DNA of 64,000 nucleotides from Komagataeibacter diospyri (GTDB taxonomy: Bacteria; Pseudomonadota; Alphaproteobacteria; Acetobacterales; Acetobacteraceae). The notes beneath the pieces were generated by a model. The model ran no database searches. It saw only the letters and a list, made by a program, of their open reading frames with translations, and was not told the DNA's origin. This document shows, piece after piece, positions 55,334 to 63,998 of this stretch (position 1 is the first letter of the stretch; every line of letters begins with the position of its first letter). The stretch is from NCBI RefSeq assembly GCF_006538165.1, contig NZ_BDLU01000013.1:1-64000 (forward strand), given 5' to 3'. The position numbers and the translations under genes were made by a program.

Positions 55334-56785
55334 ATGAGCCGGATCTCACTCCAGAACAGGGACGCCGAAGCTTTATCACAGGCTGCGCGGCTTAAGGATC
55401 GGCATGTGTCAATGATTTCCATTGGCGGTGTGATCGGGGCCAGCCTGTTTGTCGGATCATCAACTGCCATTGCAACGGCAGGTGCGGGCGCACTGTTTTC
55501 CTATTTCCTGTGTGGCATTATGGTCATGTTCATTACCCGCATGCTGGGGGAAATGACGGTTGCCGCGCCCGGGACGGGATCGTTTGTTGGTCAGATACGG
55601 CGAGGCCTTGGTCCGCGCGTGGCGTTTGTTGCCGGGTGGTTGTACTGGATCATGTGGGCCACTGTCCTGGGGTTTGAGGCCATTGCAGCCGCGACCTTTC
55701 TCGCCCCCTATGTGCCTTTGCCCTATCTGGCGATTGAACTGCTTACAGTTGTTATCATGACGGTGGTCAACCTGTTTTCCGTGCGCGGGTATGGAGAATT
55801 CGAATACTGGTTTTCCGCCCTCAAGATCATCACCATCATTGTTTTCATCCTGCTTGCCCTGTCGGGTCTGTTCGGGTTCTGGTCGCATACGAAAGTGGCG
55901 TCCGGGCTGTTTTCTGCTGCCGGTATCGTGCCGCACGGCACCTTCGCGCTTTTTGCGGTGATACCGGGTATCATGATGTCCATGGCCGGGGCGGAAATAA
56001 CCAGTATCGCAGCATGTGATACGACGGACCCGGCAGGTAATGTCGCCCGTTCCACACGGACCGTGGCGCTGCGGATCATGATTTTCTATCTGATGTCCAT
56101 CGGGTTGATCCTGCTGCTGCTTCCGCTGTCGCGCGTGGTGCCGGGTTCTTCACCTTTTCTGGCCACGCTGGATTATATCGGCATTCCGTTTGCGCGCACC
56201 CTGATGACGGCAGTCATGCTGATCGCCACACTATCCGCACTGAATTCCGGGATCTATATTACTTCGCGGGTTCTGTGCGACCTGGCGGAAAATCATGATG
56301 CTCCGCGCATGTTCCTGCAGCGGGACGGGCAGGGCACGCCTGCGCGCGCCATCCTGTGCGGCAGTGCGGTTGCTGTTATTATCGCGATAATCGGCATGAT
56401 GGCGCCTGGGCGGGTATTCAGCTTTCTGGTCAGTGCAAGTGGTACCTTCATCCTGTTTGACTATGTGCTGATCGTGCTGGCCCATATCCGCCTGCGGCGC
56501 GTCTGTCTGCGTAATGGTGAGACGATGGCACTGCCCATGTGGGGGTTTCCATTTCTGTCCTATGGCATGCTGGCCTGTCTGTTTGGTGCACTTGTCACGA
56601 TGTTTTTTGCAACGGAACATACACGTCAGGAAATTGTGCTGAGTACGATCAGTCTGGGCCTGATCCTCATTGTGGAATATCTGTCTTTGGGATATCGGAC
56701 CCGTCGTCGGACGGCACAATGTCAGGCCGAACGGAATGATGCAGCCCGCACAACGCCGCGTGGAGATCCCGCCCGGTTGTCATGA
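55334..56785 (+). CDS. AAT-family permease, GABA/amino-acid type
   Basis: A 483-residue inner-membrane transporter with about 12 helices. The N-terminal MISIGGVIGASLFVGSS block, helix 2-3 LGEMTVAAPGTGSF and the FAVIPGIMMSMAGAEITSIAA block match the amino acid transporter (AAT/GabP) branch of the APC superfamily. The ATG at 55334 follows GCAGGAAAAA. The next gene begins 47 bases after its stop on the same strand and encodes an amine oxidase-like flavoprotein, suggesting uptake and oxidation of the same amine. Confidence 0.85.
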   Translation: MSRISLQNRDAEALSQAARLKDRHVSMISIGGVIGASLFVGSSTAIATAGAGALFSYFLCGIMVMFITRMLGEMTVAAPGTGSFVGQIRRGLGPRVAFVAGWLYWIMWATVLGFEAIAAATFLAPYVPLPYLAIELLTVVIMTVVNLFSVRGYGEFEYWFSALKIITIIVFILLALSGLFGFWSHTKVASGLFSAAGIVPHGTFALFAVIPGIMMSMAGAEITSIAACDTTDPAGNVARSTRTVALRIMIFYLMSIGLILLLLPLSRVVPGSSPFLATLDYIGIPFARTLMTAVMLIATLSALNSGIYITSRVLCDLAENHDAPRMFLQRDGQGTPARAILCGSAVAVIIAIIGMMAPGRVFSFLVSASGTFILFDYVLIVLAHIRLRRVCLRNGETMALPMWGFPFLSYGMLACLFGALVTMFFATEHTRQEIVLSTISLGLILIVEYLSLGYRTRRRTAQCQAERNDAARTTPRGDPARLS

Positions 56786-56832
56786 TGCCCTGATGCCTGC
56801 CTGCCCGGATTATGCTGGAGTACCCATTTCCC

Positions 56833-58122
56833 ATGGTTTCATCTTCCATCAAAACCCTTCCTTCCAGCCTGTATGCGGCCATTACGCCGCCCGGCCCGGA
56901 TGCGTCTGCCCTGACATCGACGCAGATGACCGATACCGTGATTATTGGTGGCGGTATTACAGGTCTTTCGGCTGCCCTGCACCTTGCACAGGATGGGCAT
57001 AAAGCCATGGTGCTGGAGGCAAACGCCATTGGCTGGGGCGCATCGGGGCGGAATGGGGGGCAGGTCAATCCCGGTCTCAAATATACCCCAGCCGAGGTGG
57101 AGCGTGACATGGGCGTGCGCGGCCGTGCTCTGGTCGAGGCCGCATGGAATGCCCCTGACCTGGTTTTTGACCTGATTGAACGGCATGGCATCGTGTGTGA
57201 TGCGGCGCGTGGTGGCACGATCCGGGCGGTGACAGCATCGGGCCAACTGGCGCATGAACAGGGCCTGTTCAACGAATGTCGTGAACGTGGCGGTCCTGTC
57301 ACATGGTTGGATCAGGCCGATATTGCACGGCATACCGGGACGGACCGTTATTGTGGCGGGTTTATTGACGCACGCGGGGGCCAGCTTAATCCGCTGGCCT
57401 ATACCCGGGGACTGGCCAGGGCAGCAATTGATGCCGGTGCGGTCGTGCATGCGAACAGCCCGGTTCTCTCCCTACGGCGGGACCGGGGAAAATGGCAGGT
57501 CAGGACACCGGCGGGCAACGTGCATGCGCGGCAGGTCGTATTTGCCACCAATGGCTATACTGGTCGGTTGTGGAACCGGCTGCGTCGTACTCTGGTCCCG
57601 GCCTATAGCGCGATTGTTGCAACCGACCCGCTGCCTGACGCCGTGCGTGCGCGTATTCTTGCGCAGCGCGAAGTGGTGTACGAGATGGGTGAACTGGTCA
57701 CCTATTATCGTATTGATGGCACAGGGCGGTTGCTGATTGGCGGGCGTTCCGCCTCACTGGATCTGTCCGGCCCTGAAACATTTCCGTTCCTGCAGCGGCA
57801 TGCGAAACGGCTATGGCCATTTCTGGGTGATGTGACATGGCGGTACGGGTGGAATGGACAGATCGCGATTACGCTGGACCATTATCCTCACTGGCATGAA
57901 CCAATGGAAGGCATCATGGCATGTGTCGGCTATAATGGCCGGGGGGTTGCCATGGCGACCCTGATGGGACGTGAGATCGCACGGCGGGCAGATGGGGCCA
58001 GTCCGGCGGACCTGCTGCTGCCCACGTCACCAGTGCGGCCCATTCCCGCCCATTTTGGCTGGCGTATCGGGGTTGCCGCCGCTGTGATACGCGGTCGGAT
58101 CATGGATAGTCTGTCGCGATAA
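56833..58122 (+). CDS. FAD-dependent amine oxidoreductase, PuuB-like
   Basis: A 429-residue member of the DAO family. The FAD-binding DTVIIGGGITGLSAALHL block lies near residue 34, followed by EANAIGWGASGRNGGQVNPG, which is typical of gamma-glutamylputrescine oxidases, and a C-terminal MACVGYNGRGVAMATLMG block that closes the FAD site. It is cytosolic. The start is taken as 56833, because a GGAG stands before it; 56812 is the alternative. No gamma-glutamyl-putrescine synthetase gene is visible, so the true substrate is open. Confidence 0.8.
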   Translation: MVSSSIKTLPSSLYAAITPPGPDASALTSTQMTDTVIIGGGITGLSAALHLAQDGHKAMVLEANAIGWGASGRNGGQVNPGLKYTPAEVERDMGVRGRALVEAAWNAPDLVFDLIERHGIVCDAARGGTIRAVTASGQLAHEQGLFNECRERGGPVTWLDQADIARHTGTDRYCGGFIDARGGQLNPLAYTRGLARAAIDAGAVVHANSPVLSLRRDRGKWQVRTPAGNVHARQVVFATNGYTGRLWNRLRRTLVPAYSAIVATDPLPDAVRARILAQREVVYEMGELVTYYRIDGTGRLLIGGRSASLDLSGPETFPFLQRHAKRLWPFLGDVTWRYGWNGQIAITLDHYPHWHEPMEGIMACVGYNGRGVAMATLMGREIARRADGASPADLLLPTSPVRPIPAHFGWRIGVAAAVIRGRIMDSLSR

Positions 58123-58410
58123 TATGATGGTCTGTCCCCGGGGACCGGGCGGGTCATCGGGGACAGGTCCGTGAAAGCCTGCGAAAACCATCATGATGGC
58201 GTTTTTCGAACATGTAGCCGAATATGCGGGCCGTGCGATAGTAATGGTTTCGGTGAAATACTTCTTTCTGGCGATAAAAACAGGGCACGGTGACTGTATT
58301 CCATTGGGAATATACCTGCCGATTGAACTCGTTACAGAACCGCGATACAATTAAACGCGAAATGAATGGGCCGCGGCAGGCAGGCCATATCCAGTCAGAA
58401 CAGGAATATC
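58123..58410. other. Intergenic region with a hairpin
   Basis: About 290 bases. CTGTCCCCG (58132-58140) and its complement CGGGGACAG (58158-58166) form a stem ten bases after the oxidoreductase stop, without a T run. The following part has no supported gene and should contain the promoter for the molybdenum aldehyde dehydrogenase operon. Confidence 0.5.
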
Positions 58411-58881
58411 ATGCTGACATTGCAGATTAATGGCAAAAGCGTTGAGGTGGATGTCGATCCCGATACTCCTTTGCTATGGGTGCTGCGTGACGTGCTGGGC
58501 ATGACCGGGACCAAATACGGCTGCGGTATCGCGGAATGCGGCGTATGCACCGTGCATGTTGATGGCAGTCCCGTACGGTCATGTTCCCTGCCGGTCGGAC
58601 TGATCGGATCGCAGAAGGTCATCACCACAATCGAGGGGCTGCAGGCGGATCCCGTTGCCGCCGCCGTGCGCAAGGCCTGGCTGGATATTGACGTGGTGCA
58701 GTGCGGCTACTGTCAGCCCGGGCAGATCATGGCTGCGATTGCCTTGCTGAAAAAAATCCCCAACCCCACCGATGAACAGATCGAGGCAGACATGTCGGGC
58801 AACCTGTGCCGGTGCGGAACCTATATGCGTATCCGTGCCGCAATCCGTAATGTTGCCGCAGCTCAGGGGGTGAACCCATGA
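58411..58881 (+). CDS. 2Fe-2S subunit of a molybdenum aldehyde dehydrogenase
   Basis: A 156-residue protein with two 2Fe-2S binding regions: a plant-type ferredoxin pattern (GCGIAECGVCTVH) near residues 38-50 and a helical domain with CGYCQPGQI and SGNLCRCGTY. This is the small subunit of the xanthine oxidase family. It passes electrons from the molybdenum centre to the haem subunit. The start at 58411 follows CAGGAATA. Its stop overlaps the start of the large subunit (ATGA). Confidence 0.92.
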   Translation: MLTLQINGKSVEVDVDPDTPLLWVLRDVLGMTGTKYGCGIAECGVCTVHVDGSPVRSCSLPVGLIGSQKVITTIEGLQADPVAAAVRKAWLDIDVVQCGYCQPGQIMAAIALLKKIPNPTDEQIEADMSGNLCRCGTYMRIRAAIRNVAAAQGVNP

Positions 58882-61049
58882 CGCCGAAACGCGTTTTTCC
58901 CCCGGCGATCCGGCGCAGGCATGTTCTGGGTGGGGCAGGGGCCTTCGTGCTGGCGGCCATCCTGCCGGCCGGGCGCAGCCGTGGTGCTGGTATGCTGGTG
59001 GAAGATGCGACCGCCAGTTTCGCCCCCAATGCCTATATCCGTATCGGTAGTGACAATGTCATTACGATGATCCTGCCCAATATCGAGATGGGGCAGGGGA
59101 TCTATACATCCTCTGTCATGCTGATGGCCGAGGAACTGGGTATCGATCCCCAGTCGGTCCGGATCGAGGCGGCGCCGCCGGGTGGCGGCGCAGAAATCAC
59201 CGGCGGGTCCACCTCCTCCATGACCGAATGGATGCCACTGCGGCAGGCGGGGGCAACGGCGCGTACCATGTTGCAGCAGGCCGCCGCCGCACGCTGGTCC
59301 TGTGCCCCGGATGCATGTGTGGCGCTGGATGGCTATATAACCGGCCCCGCCGGGCAGCGCCTGTCCTATGGTGAACTTGCGGCAGATGCCGCGAAGCTTC
59401 CGGTGCCAAAAAACGTTGCCCTGAAAACACCAGCCCAGTTCCGCCTGATCGGCCGTCCGATGCACCGGCTGGACAGTCAGGTGAAGGTGGATGGACAGGC
59501 CACGTTCGGGATCGATGTGCAGGTGCCTGGCCAGAAAGTCGGCGCGGTTGCCGCCTGTCCCGTGATCGGGGGGCATGTCGGTCATGTGGATACACAGGCA
59601 GCGCTGAAGATACGCGGTGTCGTCGCCGTATTGCAGATTGATGATGCGGTCTGCGTCGTGGCCGATCATTACTGGGCTGCGCGCAAGGGGCTGGCGGCGC
59701 TGGATGTACAATGGGTCGAAGGACCAAATGCCGCAGTCGATACGCAGGCGATCTATCGCCAGCTGGAAGGTGGCCTGTCCGGCCCAGCCATCCTCGCGGA
59801 CCATCACGGTGATGCACGGCAGGCCATAACCCATGCGCATGGGCGGTACAGCGCGATCTATCGCCAGCCCCTGCTGGCCCATGCCACGATGGAGCCGATA
59901 AACTGCACCATCCACGTCCGCCCCGATGGCTGTGACATATGGACCGGCACCCAGGTGGCTGAACGCGCGCGTGACACCACGGCAGAAGTCACCGGCCTGC
60001 CCAAAGATAAAATCAAGCTGCACAGCCAGTATATCGGCGGCGGTTTCGGGCGCAGGCTGGAACATGAATATGTGACACAGGCCGCCCGTTTCGGGCGTCA
60101 GGTTTCCTATCCGCTCAAGATCATCTGGAGCCGGGAGGAAGACATTACCCGCGACCGTTTCCGCCCCGCCTATCTGGATCATCTGGAAGCCGGGCTGGAC
60201 GAACGTGGCTATATTACCGGCCTGACGCATCGCATTGTCGGCCCCGCCGTGGTGGCGCGGTGGGAGCCTTCGGGCCTGAGTGCGAACGGGTATGATGATG
60301 ACCTGTCGGTTGGCACCGTCATCACGCCCTACACCTATCCTGCCTATCGCCTTGAATTCGCCCGTCGTGAACCTCCCGGCGTGATTACCGCATGGTGGCG
60401 CGGGGTGGGCGGTACGCGTGGGCTGTTCGTGGTTGAAGGGTTCATTGATGAACTGGCGCGGCGCGCGGACATCGACCCCGTGGCCTATCGCCGCGAAATG
60501 GTGCGCAATAACCCGCGCGCCCTTGCGGTGCTGGAGCGTGCCGCCCGTGAATCCGGCTGGGGCACGCCGCTACCGCCGAATTGCGGGCGCGGGGTTGCGT
60601 TGCAGTTTGCCTTCGGGTCGTATCTGGCCACGGTTGTGGAGGTGGAAATGCCCGCCCTGCACGATGTCCGCATCCGGCGTGTGACCTGTGCCGTGGATTG
60701 CGGGCAGGTCATCAATCCCGACCAGATTATTGCACAGATCGAAGGCGGCCTGATCTTTGGCTTCAGTGCCGCATTGTATAACGAGATTACCTTGGAAAAA
60801 GGGCGTGTGCAGCAGGACAATTTCCACACATGGCGCGTCATGCGCATGAACGAAGCCCCGAAGCGGATTGATGTCCATCTGATCGAAAGCACGGAATCCC
60901 CCGGTGGGATAGGGGAGACAGGCACAGCCGCCGCCGCCCCCGCGCTGGCCAATGCCATGGCGGCGGTGCAGAAACGACGTTACCGTATCCTGCCGCTACT
61001 TTCCGCCCTTAACCAGCCTTCTGGCCATGAGAAGGAGCAGCAGGGATGA
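58878..61049 (+). CDS. Molybdenum-binding subunit of an exported aldehyde dehydrogenase
   Basis: A 723-residue protein of the xanthine oxidase family, isoquinoline-1-oxidoreductase-like branch (IorB). A Tat signal (RRRHVLGGAGAFVL) directs it to the periplasm. It carries the NIEMGQGIYTS, QYIGGGFGRRLE and TAWWRGVGGTRGLFVVEGF blocks and the C-terminal GGIGETG motif, whose Glu is the catalytic base. The order small subunit, large subunit, tri-haem cytochrome corresponds to the AldFGH-type aldehyde dehydrogenases of acetic acid bacteria, so aldehyde oxidation is likelier than isoquinoline. Confidence 0.88.
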   Translation: MTPKRVFPPAIRRRHVLGGAGAFVLAAILPAGRSRGAGMLVEDATASFAPNAYIRIGSDNVITMILPNIEMGQGIYTSSVMLMAEELGIDPQSVRIEAAPPGGGAEITGGSTSSMTEWMPLRQAGATARTMLQQAAAARWSCAPDACVALDGYITGPAGQRLSYGELAADAAKLPVPKNVALKTPAQFRLIGRPMHRLDSQVKVDGQATFGIDVQVPGQKVGAVAACPVIGGHVGHVDTQAALKIRGVVAVLQIDDAVCVVADHYWAARKGLAALDVQWVEGPNAAVDTQAIYRQLEGGLSGPAILADHHGDARQAITHAHGRYSAIYRQPLLAHATMEPINCTIHVRPDGCDIWTGTQVAERARDTTAEVTGLPKDKIKLHSQYIGGGFGRRLEHEYVTQAARFGRQVSYPLKIIWSREEDITRDRFRPAYLDHLEAGLDERGYITGLTHRIVGPAVVARWEPSGLSANGYDDDLSVGTVITPYTYPAYRLEFARREPPGVITAWWRGVGGTRGLFVVEGFIDELARRADIDPVAYRREMVRNNPRALAVLERAARESGWGTPLPPNCGRGVALQFAFGSYLATVVEVEMPALHDVRIRRVTCAVDCGQVINPDQIIAQIEGGLIFGFSAALYNEITLEKGRVQQDNFHTWRVMRMNEAPKRIDVHLIESTESPGGIGETGTAAAAPALANAMAAVQKRRYRILPLLSALNQPSGHEKEQQG

Positions 61050-62296
61050 CCATGACTGAACGTGGCCTTGGCCGTATTACCGGCATGCTGTTCACGCTGC
61101 TGGCCAGCACGGGTATCCATCCGGCACATGCTGCTGGCGCATCTGATGGACAGTACCTGACCCGTGCTGCCGACTGCGAAGTCTGTCATACCCGCCCCGG
61201 TGGCGCGCCATTCGCGGGGGGGCGCGCGTTTGCCATTCCCGGCATGGGGGTAATCTATTCCCCCAACATCACAGCGGATCGTCAGGCCGGGATCGGCACA
61301 TGGACGGATGACCAGTTTGTCAAGGCGGTCCGTGACGGGGTTTCACCAGGGTGGAAGCATCTGTACCCCGCCATGCCGTACCGTGATTACGCTTATATGA
61401 CACCGGACGAGGTCAAGGCGATCCGAGCCTATCTGGCGACACTGCCAACCAGTTCCGCGCGCCCGCCGGCAAACACCCTGAAATTCCCGTTTTCGATCCG
61501 TGCGGCCATGATTTTCTGGAATCTGGTCAATGGGCCGACATCTTCCCATCCTGATGACCCCGGCCATACCCCGTCGTGGAACCGCGGCCGGTATCTGGTG
61601 GAAGGGCCGGGACACTGCGCGGAATGCCATTCGCCACGCACGATCACCATGGGTGTATCCGCCTCCAATGCCTATGCCGGGGCCGATGTGGGGGGATGGC
61701 GGGCATATAACATCACGTCATCAAAAACCGACGGGATTGGCGCATGGAGCGCGGATGATCTGGCTACCTATCTGTCCACCGGGCATGCGGATGGCCACGG
61801 CAGTGCATCGGGTGACATGGGGGATGTTGTCAGTCATAGCCTGCGTTACCTGACCCGTCAGGATATCGATGCCATGGTTGAATACCTGCGTGGTATCCCC
61901 GCACGGTCATCGACCGATGGCGCACCGCTGGTTGTCGACCAGCCGACTGCCGCCCACGACCCGGCAGACAGCCATGGTGCCATGCTGTACGCAGGGGCAT
62001 GCGTCGGGTGTCACCTGCCTGATGGTAGTGGGCGACAGAACCCGGTGGCCTCCATTGCCGGGGCGCGCACGACGCTGGGGGCTGCGAACGGGCAGAACCT
62101 GCTCCAGGTCCTGACGCATGGCAGCGTATTGCAGACGGCGACCGGCACCGCCAGCATGCCCGCGTTCCATGGGGGATATTCCGATCAGGATGTGGCAGAT
62201 ATCGCCAATTTCGTCATGCATCATTTCGCGCGGTCTTCCACAAAGGTGACTGCGGTAGACGTGGCGAAGGCAAAGGCCGGATCTACACCGGAATAG
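61046..62296 (+). CDS. Tri-haem cytochrome c subunit of the aldehyde dehydrogenase
   Basis: A 416-residue protein with a signal peptide (ending AHAA) and three haem c sites: CEVCH near residue 44, CAECH near 190 and CVGCH near 317. It overlaps the large subunit gene (ATGA) and completes the operon. It transfers electrons from the molybdenum enzyme to the quinone pool or terminal oxidase in the membrane, as in acetic acid bacteria. A palindrome and a strong terminator follow. Confidence 0.9.
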   Translation: MTMTERGLGRITGMLFTLLASTGIHPAHAAGASDGQYLTRAADCEVCHTRPGGAPFAGGRAFAIPGMGVIYSPNITADRQAGIGTWTDDQFVKAVRDGVSPGWKHLYPAMPYRDYAYMTPDEVKAIRAYLATLPTSSARPPANTLKFPFSIRAAMIFWNLVNGPTSSHPDDPGHTPSWNRGRYLVEGPGHCAECHSPRTITMGVSASNAYAGADVGGWRAYNITSSKTDGIGAWSADDLATYLSTGHADGHGSASGDMGDVVSHSLRYLTRQDIDAMVEYLRGIPARSSTDGAPLVVDQPTAAHDPADSHGAMLYAGACVGCHLPDGSGRQNPVASIAGARTTLGAANGQNLLQVLTHGSVLQTATGTASMPAFHGGYSDQDVADIANFVMHHFARSSTKVTAVDVAKAKAGSTPE

Positions 62297-62312
62297 GGTA
62301 GCATGTTCCCAT

Positions 62313-62340
62313 GCTGCCCCGGCCTGCAGGCCGGGGCAGC
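62313..62340. repeat. Perfect 28-base GC palindrome
   Basis: GCTGCCCCGGCCTG is followed at once by its exact complement CAGGCCGGGGCAGC, without a loop. It lies between the stop of the tri-haem cytochrome and the terminator at 62350. It resembles a REP-type element or a protein binding site. Confidence 0.65.
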
Positions 62341-62349
62341 AGCTGAAAC

Positions 62350-62391
62350 AAAAAAGGATACGGCCATCCGGATGGACCGTATCCTTTTTTA
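62350..62391. terminator. Bidirectional Rho-independent terminator
   Basis: An A run and GGATACGG pair with CCGTATCC and a T run around a central CATCCGGATG. The A and T runs serve both strands. It separates the convergent aldehyde dehydrogenase and cytochrome operons. Confidence 0.85.
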
Positions 62392-62422
62392 TGTCAGGGC
62401 CTGCCTTGCGTGATGGGAAAAA

Positions 62423-62914
62423 TCACGTCGGTTTACGGGCCTGACAGGCTGCAACTGCATTTTGCAGGATATGGGCGCGTCGTTCCATGAAATCCGTGAC
62501 GGACATGGGCGACTGCCGCCATTCATGAATTTCGGCGGTGGTATAGGGTTTTGTCGAAGACGGCGTGCTTTTGCCACCCAGCTGGAACAGGACGAAGTTC
62601 ATGACATCGGCCAGTTCCTGGTCATCGCGTATCAGCGACATGGAAACCCCGGGCACCTGTACCAGGTATTTGCGCCCTTCTTCGCTGCATGCAAAGGTGC
62701 CGACGGCGTCACGTAGCATGGGCACAAAGGTTGGGCCGGAGATGCCTTCGATACCATGACACCCCCCGCAATGGGTCAGGTAGGCGGTCTGGGTCCGGTC
62801 AAGTGTTGGGACAGGCGCAGGGTTTGCCCGTGCCGGCGCGCCTCCTGACAGAAACAGTGACGCGGCCATGAAGACCGCGCCAAAGCCTTTCTCAAGGCAG
62901 TTTTTTCTTGTCAT
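62423..62914 (-). CDS. Small c-type cytochrome of amine dehydrogenase unit 3
   Basis: A 163-residue protein with a signal peptide (ending ARA-N), haem site CGGCH and a GVSMS block whose Met could be the distal ligand. It is related to the cytochrome at 54.6 kb, including the NFVLFQLGGKS region (NYVAFGLGGHS there). The start at 62914 lies 23 bases inside the end of the upstream cytochrome gene. It is the last gene of the reverse-strand operon that begins with the third light chain. Confidence 0.82.
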   Translation of the reverse strand: MTRKNCLEKGFGAVFMAASLFLSGGAPARANPAPVPTLDRTQTAYLTHCGGCHGIEGISGPTFVPMLRDAVGTFACSEEGRKYLVQVPGVSMSLIRDDQELADVMNFVLFQLGGKSTPSSTKPYTTAEIHEWRQSPMSVTDFMERRAHILQNAVAACQARKPT

Positions 62915-63362
62915 TAAGCGCATTGCGTTCCTGAAGCACGGCGGTCGGCGGCATGGTGGCATCACGGGCTGCGTGGATTTCATCAGCACTGAAGGATGGT
63001 GCCGAAGCATTGCCCCCAAGGTGGGAAACATAGGTCAGAATGGCAGCCAGCTGCTCATCTGTCATGGCGCGGAACGACGGCATGTACCCCATATAGGTAG
63101 CGCCCCCCGCCTGGATGCTGCCCGTCATGCCGTTCAGCACGAGGTGCGAAAGATAGGTCTTGCCTTCGGGGGAGGCCGCGATCACGTCCAGACGCCCCTT
63201 CAGCGGCGGGAACTGCCCCGGGACACCAGTGGCGCCCGCCTGATGGCACAGGCCGCAATTGGCCCCGTAAAGCTGCTGTCCGTCTTCCGCCGCATGCGCG
63301 CCATGGATGCCCGCGACGAGACCGCAGGCAACAGCAAGGAGGGAGAGGGTTTTCTTGATCAT
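62892..63362 (-). CDS. Class I cytochrome c, amine dehydrogenase unit 3
   Basis: A 156-residue protein with signal peptide (ending AHAA), haem site CGLCH near residue 35 and a YMPSF segment whose Met is the likely distal ligand. The ATG at 63362 overlaps the light-chain stop (ATGA), so the start is firm. It could be the first electron acceptor of the third amine dehydrogenase, with the next cytochrome acting after it. Confidence 0.88.
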   Translation of the reverse strand: MIKKTLSLLAVACGLVAGIHGAHAAEDGQQLYGANCGLCHQAGATGVPGQFPPLKGRLDVIAASPEGKTYLSHLVLNGMTGSIQAGGATYMGYMPSFRAMTDEQLAAILTYVSHLGGNASAPSFSADEIHAARDATMPPTAVLQERNALNDKKKLP

Positions 63363-63946
63363 GTCGTGCTTCCGATAATTGCGGCGGTTGAGCAGTTGTA
63401 CATTTCCGATGTTCCCGTCCCGAAACACCAGATAATGTCGTTGTTGGCCATGGGCCGGTAGGACGGCTGGTCACCATCCGTGTTCAGGCAGTTGACTTCA
63501 TCACACGCATCCTGGCCACAGCAGTCGCGATAGGCGATCAGGTAGGAACGTCCATCCTGCGGGTTGAAGCAACTGCCGATCCATGAAGTTGGCGAAGGGG
63601 CCGTGCCGGGCGGACAGCTGTGAATGCCCCCGCCGCAGGACGTGCACAGATAACCATCAATGGCGCAGTAGCGCCAGTAATCACATGCCATGTCATCCTT
63701 GGCCTGTGCATGGGCGGCGAAAGGGCTAGGGGCCTTGACCGTCTTGCCTGCGGGCGCCGCAGCGGCGGCGGATGCACGGGTAACCGGCAGCAGGGGAAAT
63801 GCCGGGACAGCCGCCATGGCGGCCCCCAGGCGGGCCAGCACACCGCGGCGCGAGGACTGTCCGGCCAGCCTGCGCACAAGATTTTCCGTCAGGCGGTCCA
63901 TTATGGACCCGTTGCGTTCGTTATCAGCCCTGTCAGACGGCAGCAT
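63359..63946 (-). CDS. TTQ amine dehydrogenase light chain, copy 3 (methylamine type)
   Basis: A 195-residue precursor. After a leader with SSRRGVLA and PLLPV, the mature part has 12 cysteines, with TSCGGG in place of the GCCGGG of copies 1 and 2. Trp122 and Trp173 are 51 residues apart, as I recall for Paracoccus MauA; Asp141 is the base and Ser186 follows the last Cys. The ATG at 63946 has AAAGGAAA eight bases before it; the shorter form from 63901 would match the leader of the other copies. Its heavy-chain gene is not in the window. Confidence 0.9.
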   Translation of the reverse strand: MLPSDRADNERNGSIMDRLTENLVRRLAGQSSRRGVLARLGAAMAAVPAFPLLPVTRASAAAAAPAGKTVKAPSPFAAHAQAKDDMACDYWRYCAIDGYLCTSCGGGIHSCPPGTAPSPTSWIGSCFNPQDGRSYLIAYRDCCGQDACDEVNCLNTDGDQPSYRPMANNDIIWCFGTGTSEMYNCSTAAIIGSTT

Positions 63947-63998
63947 GGGCAATTTCCTTTGTGACGTTACCGGCATTCTTGGCTCCGGCTTCAGAAGA
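63933..63998 (-). CDS. C-terminal end of an upstream gene at the window edge
   Basis: On the reverse strand an open frame enters from the right edge, encodes about 21 residues (many Ala, Lys, Glu) and ends at a TGA at 63933-63935. It overlaps the first bases of the third light-chain gene in another frame. In known methylamine operons a mau maturation gene precedes mauA, so this could be such a gene, but the fragment is too short to tell. Confidence 0.35.
   Translation of the reverse strand, partial: SSEAGAKNAGNVTKEIAHAAV

Noticed and set aside
58863..60230. Long open frame (455 codons) on the reverse strand
   Set aside because: It is exactly antisense to the molybdenum subunit gene, has no ribosome-binding site, and its sequence is a byproduct of GC-rich codon usage on the other strand.
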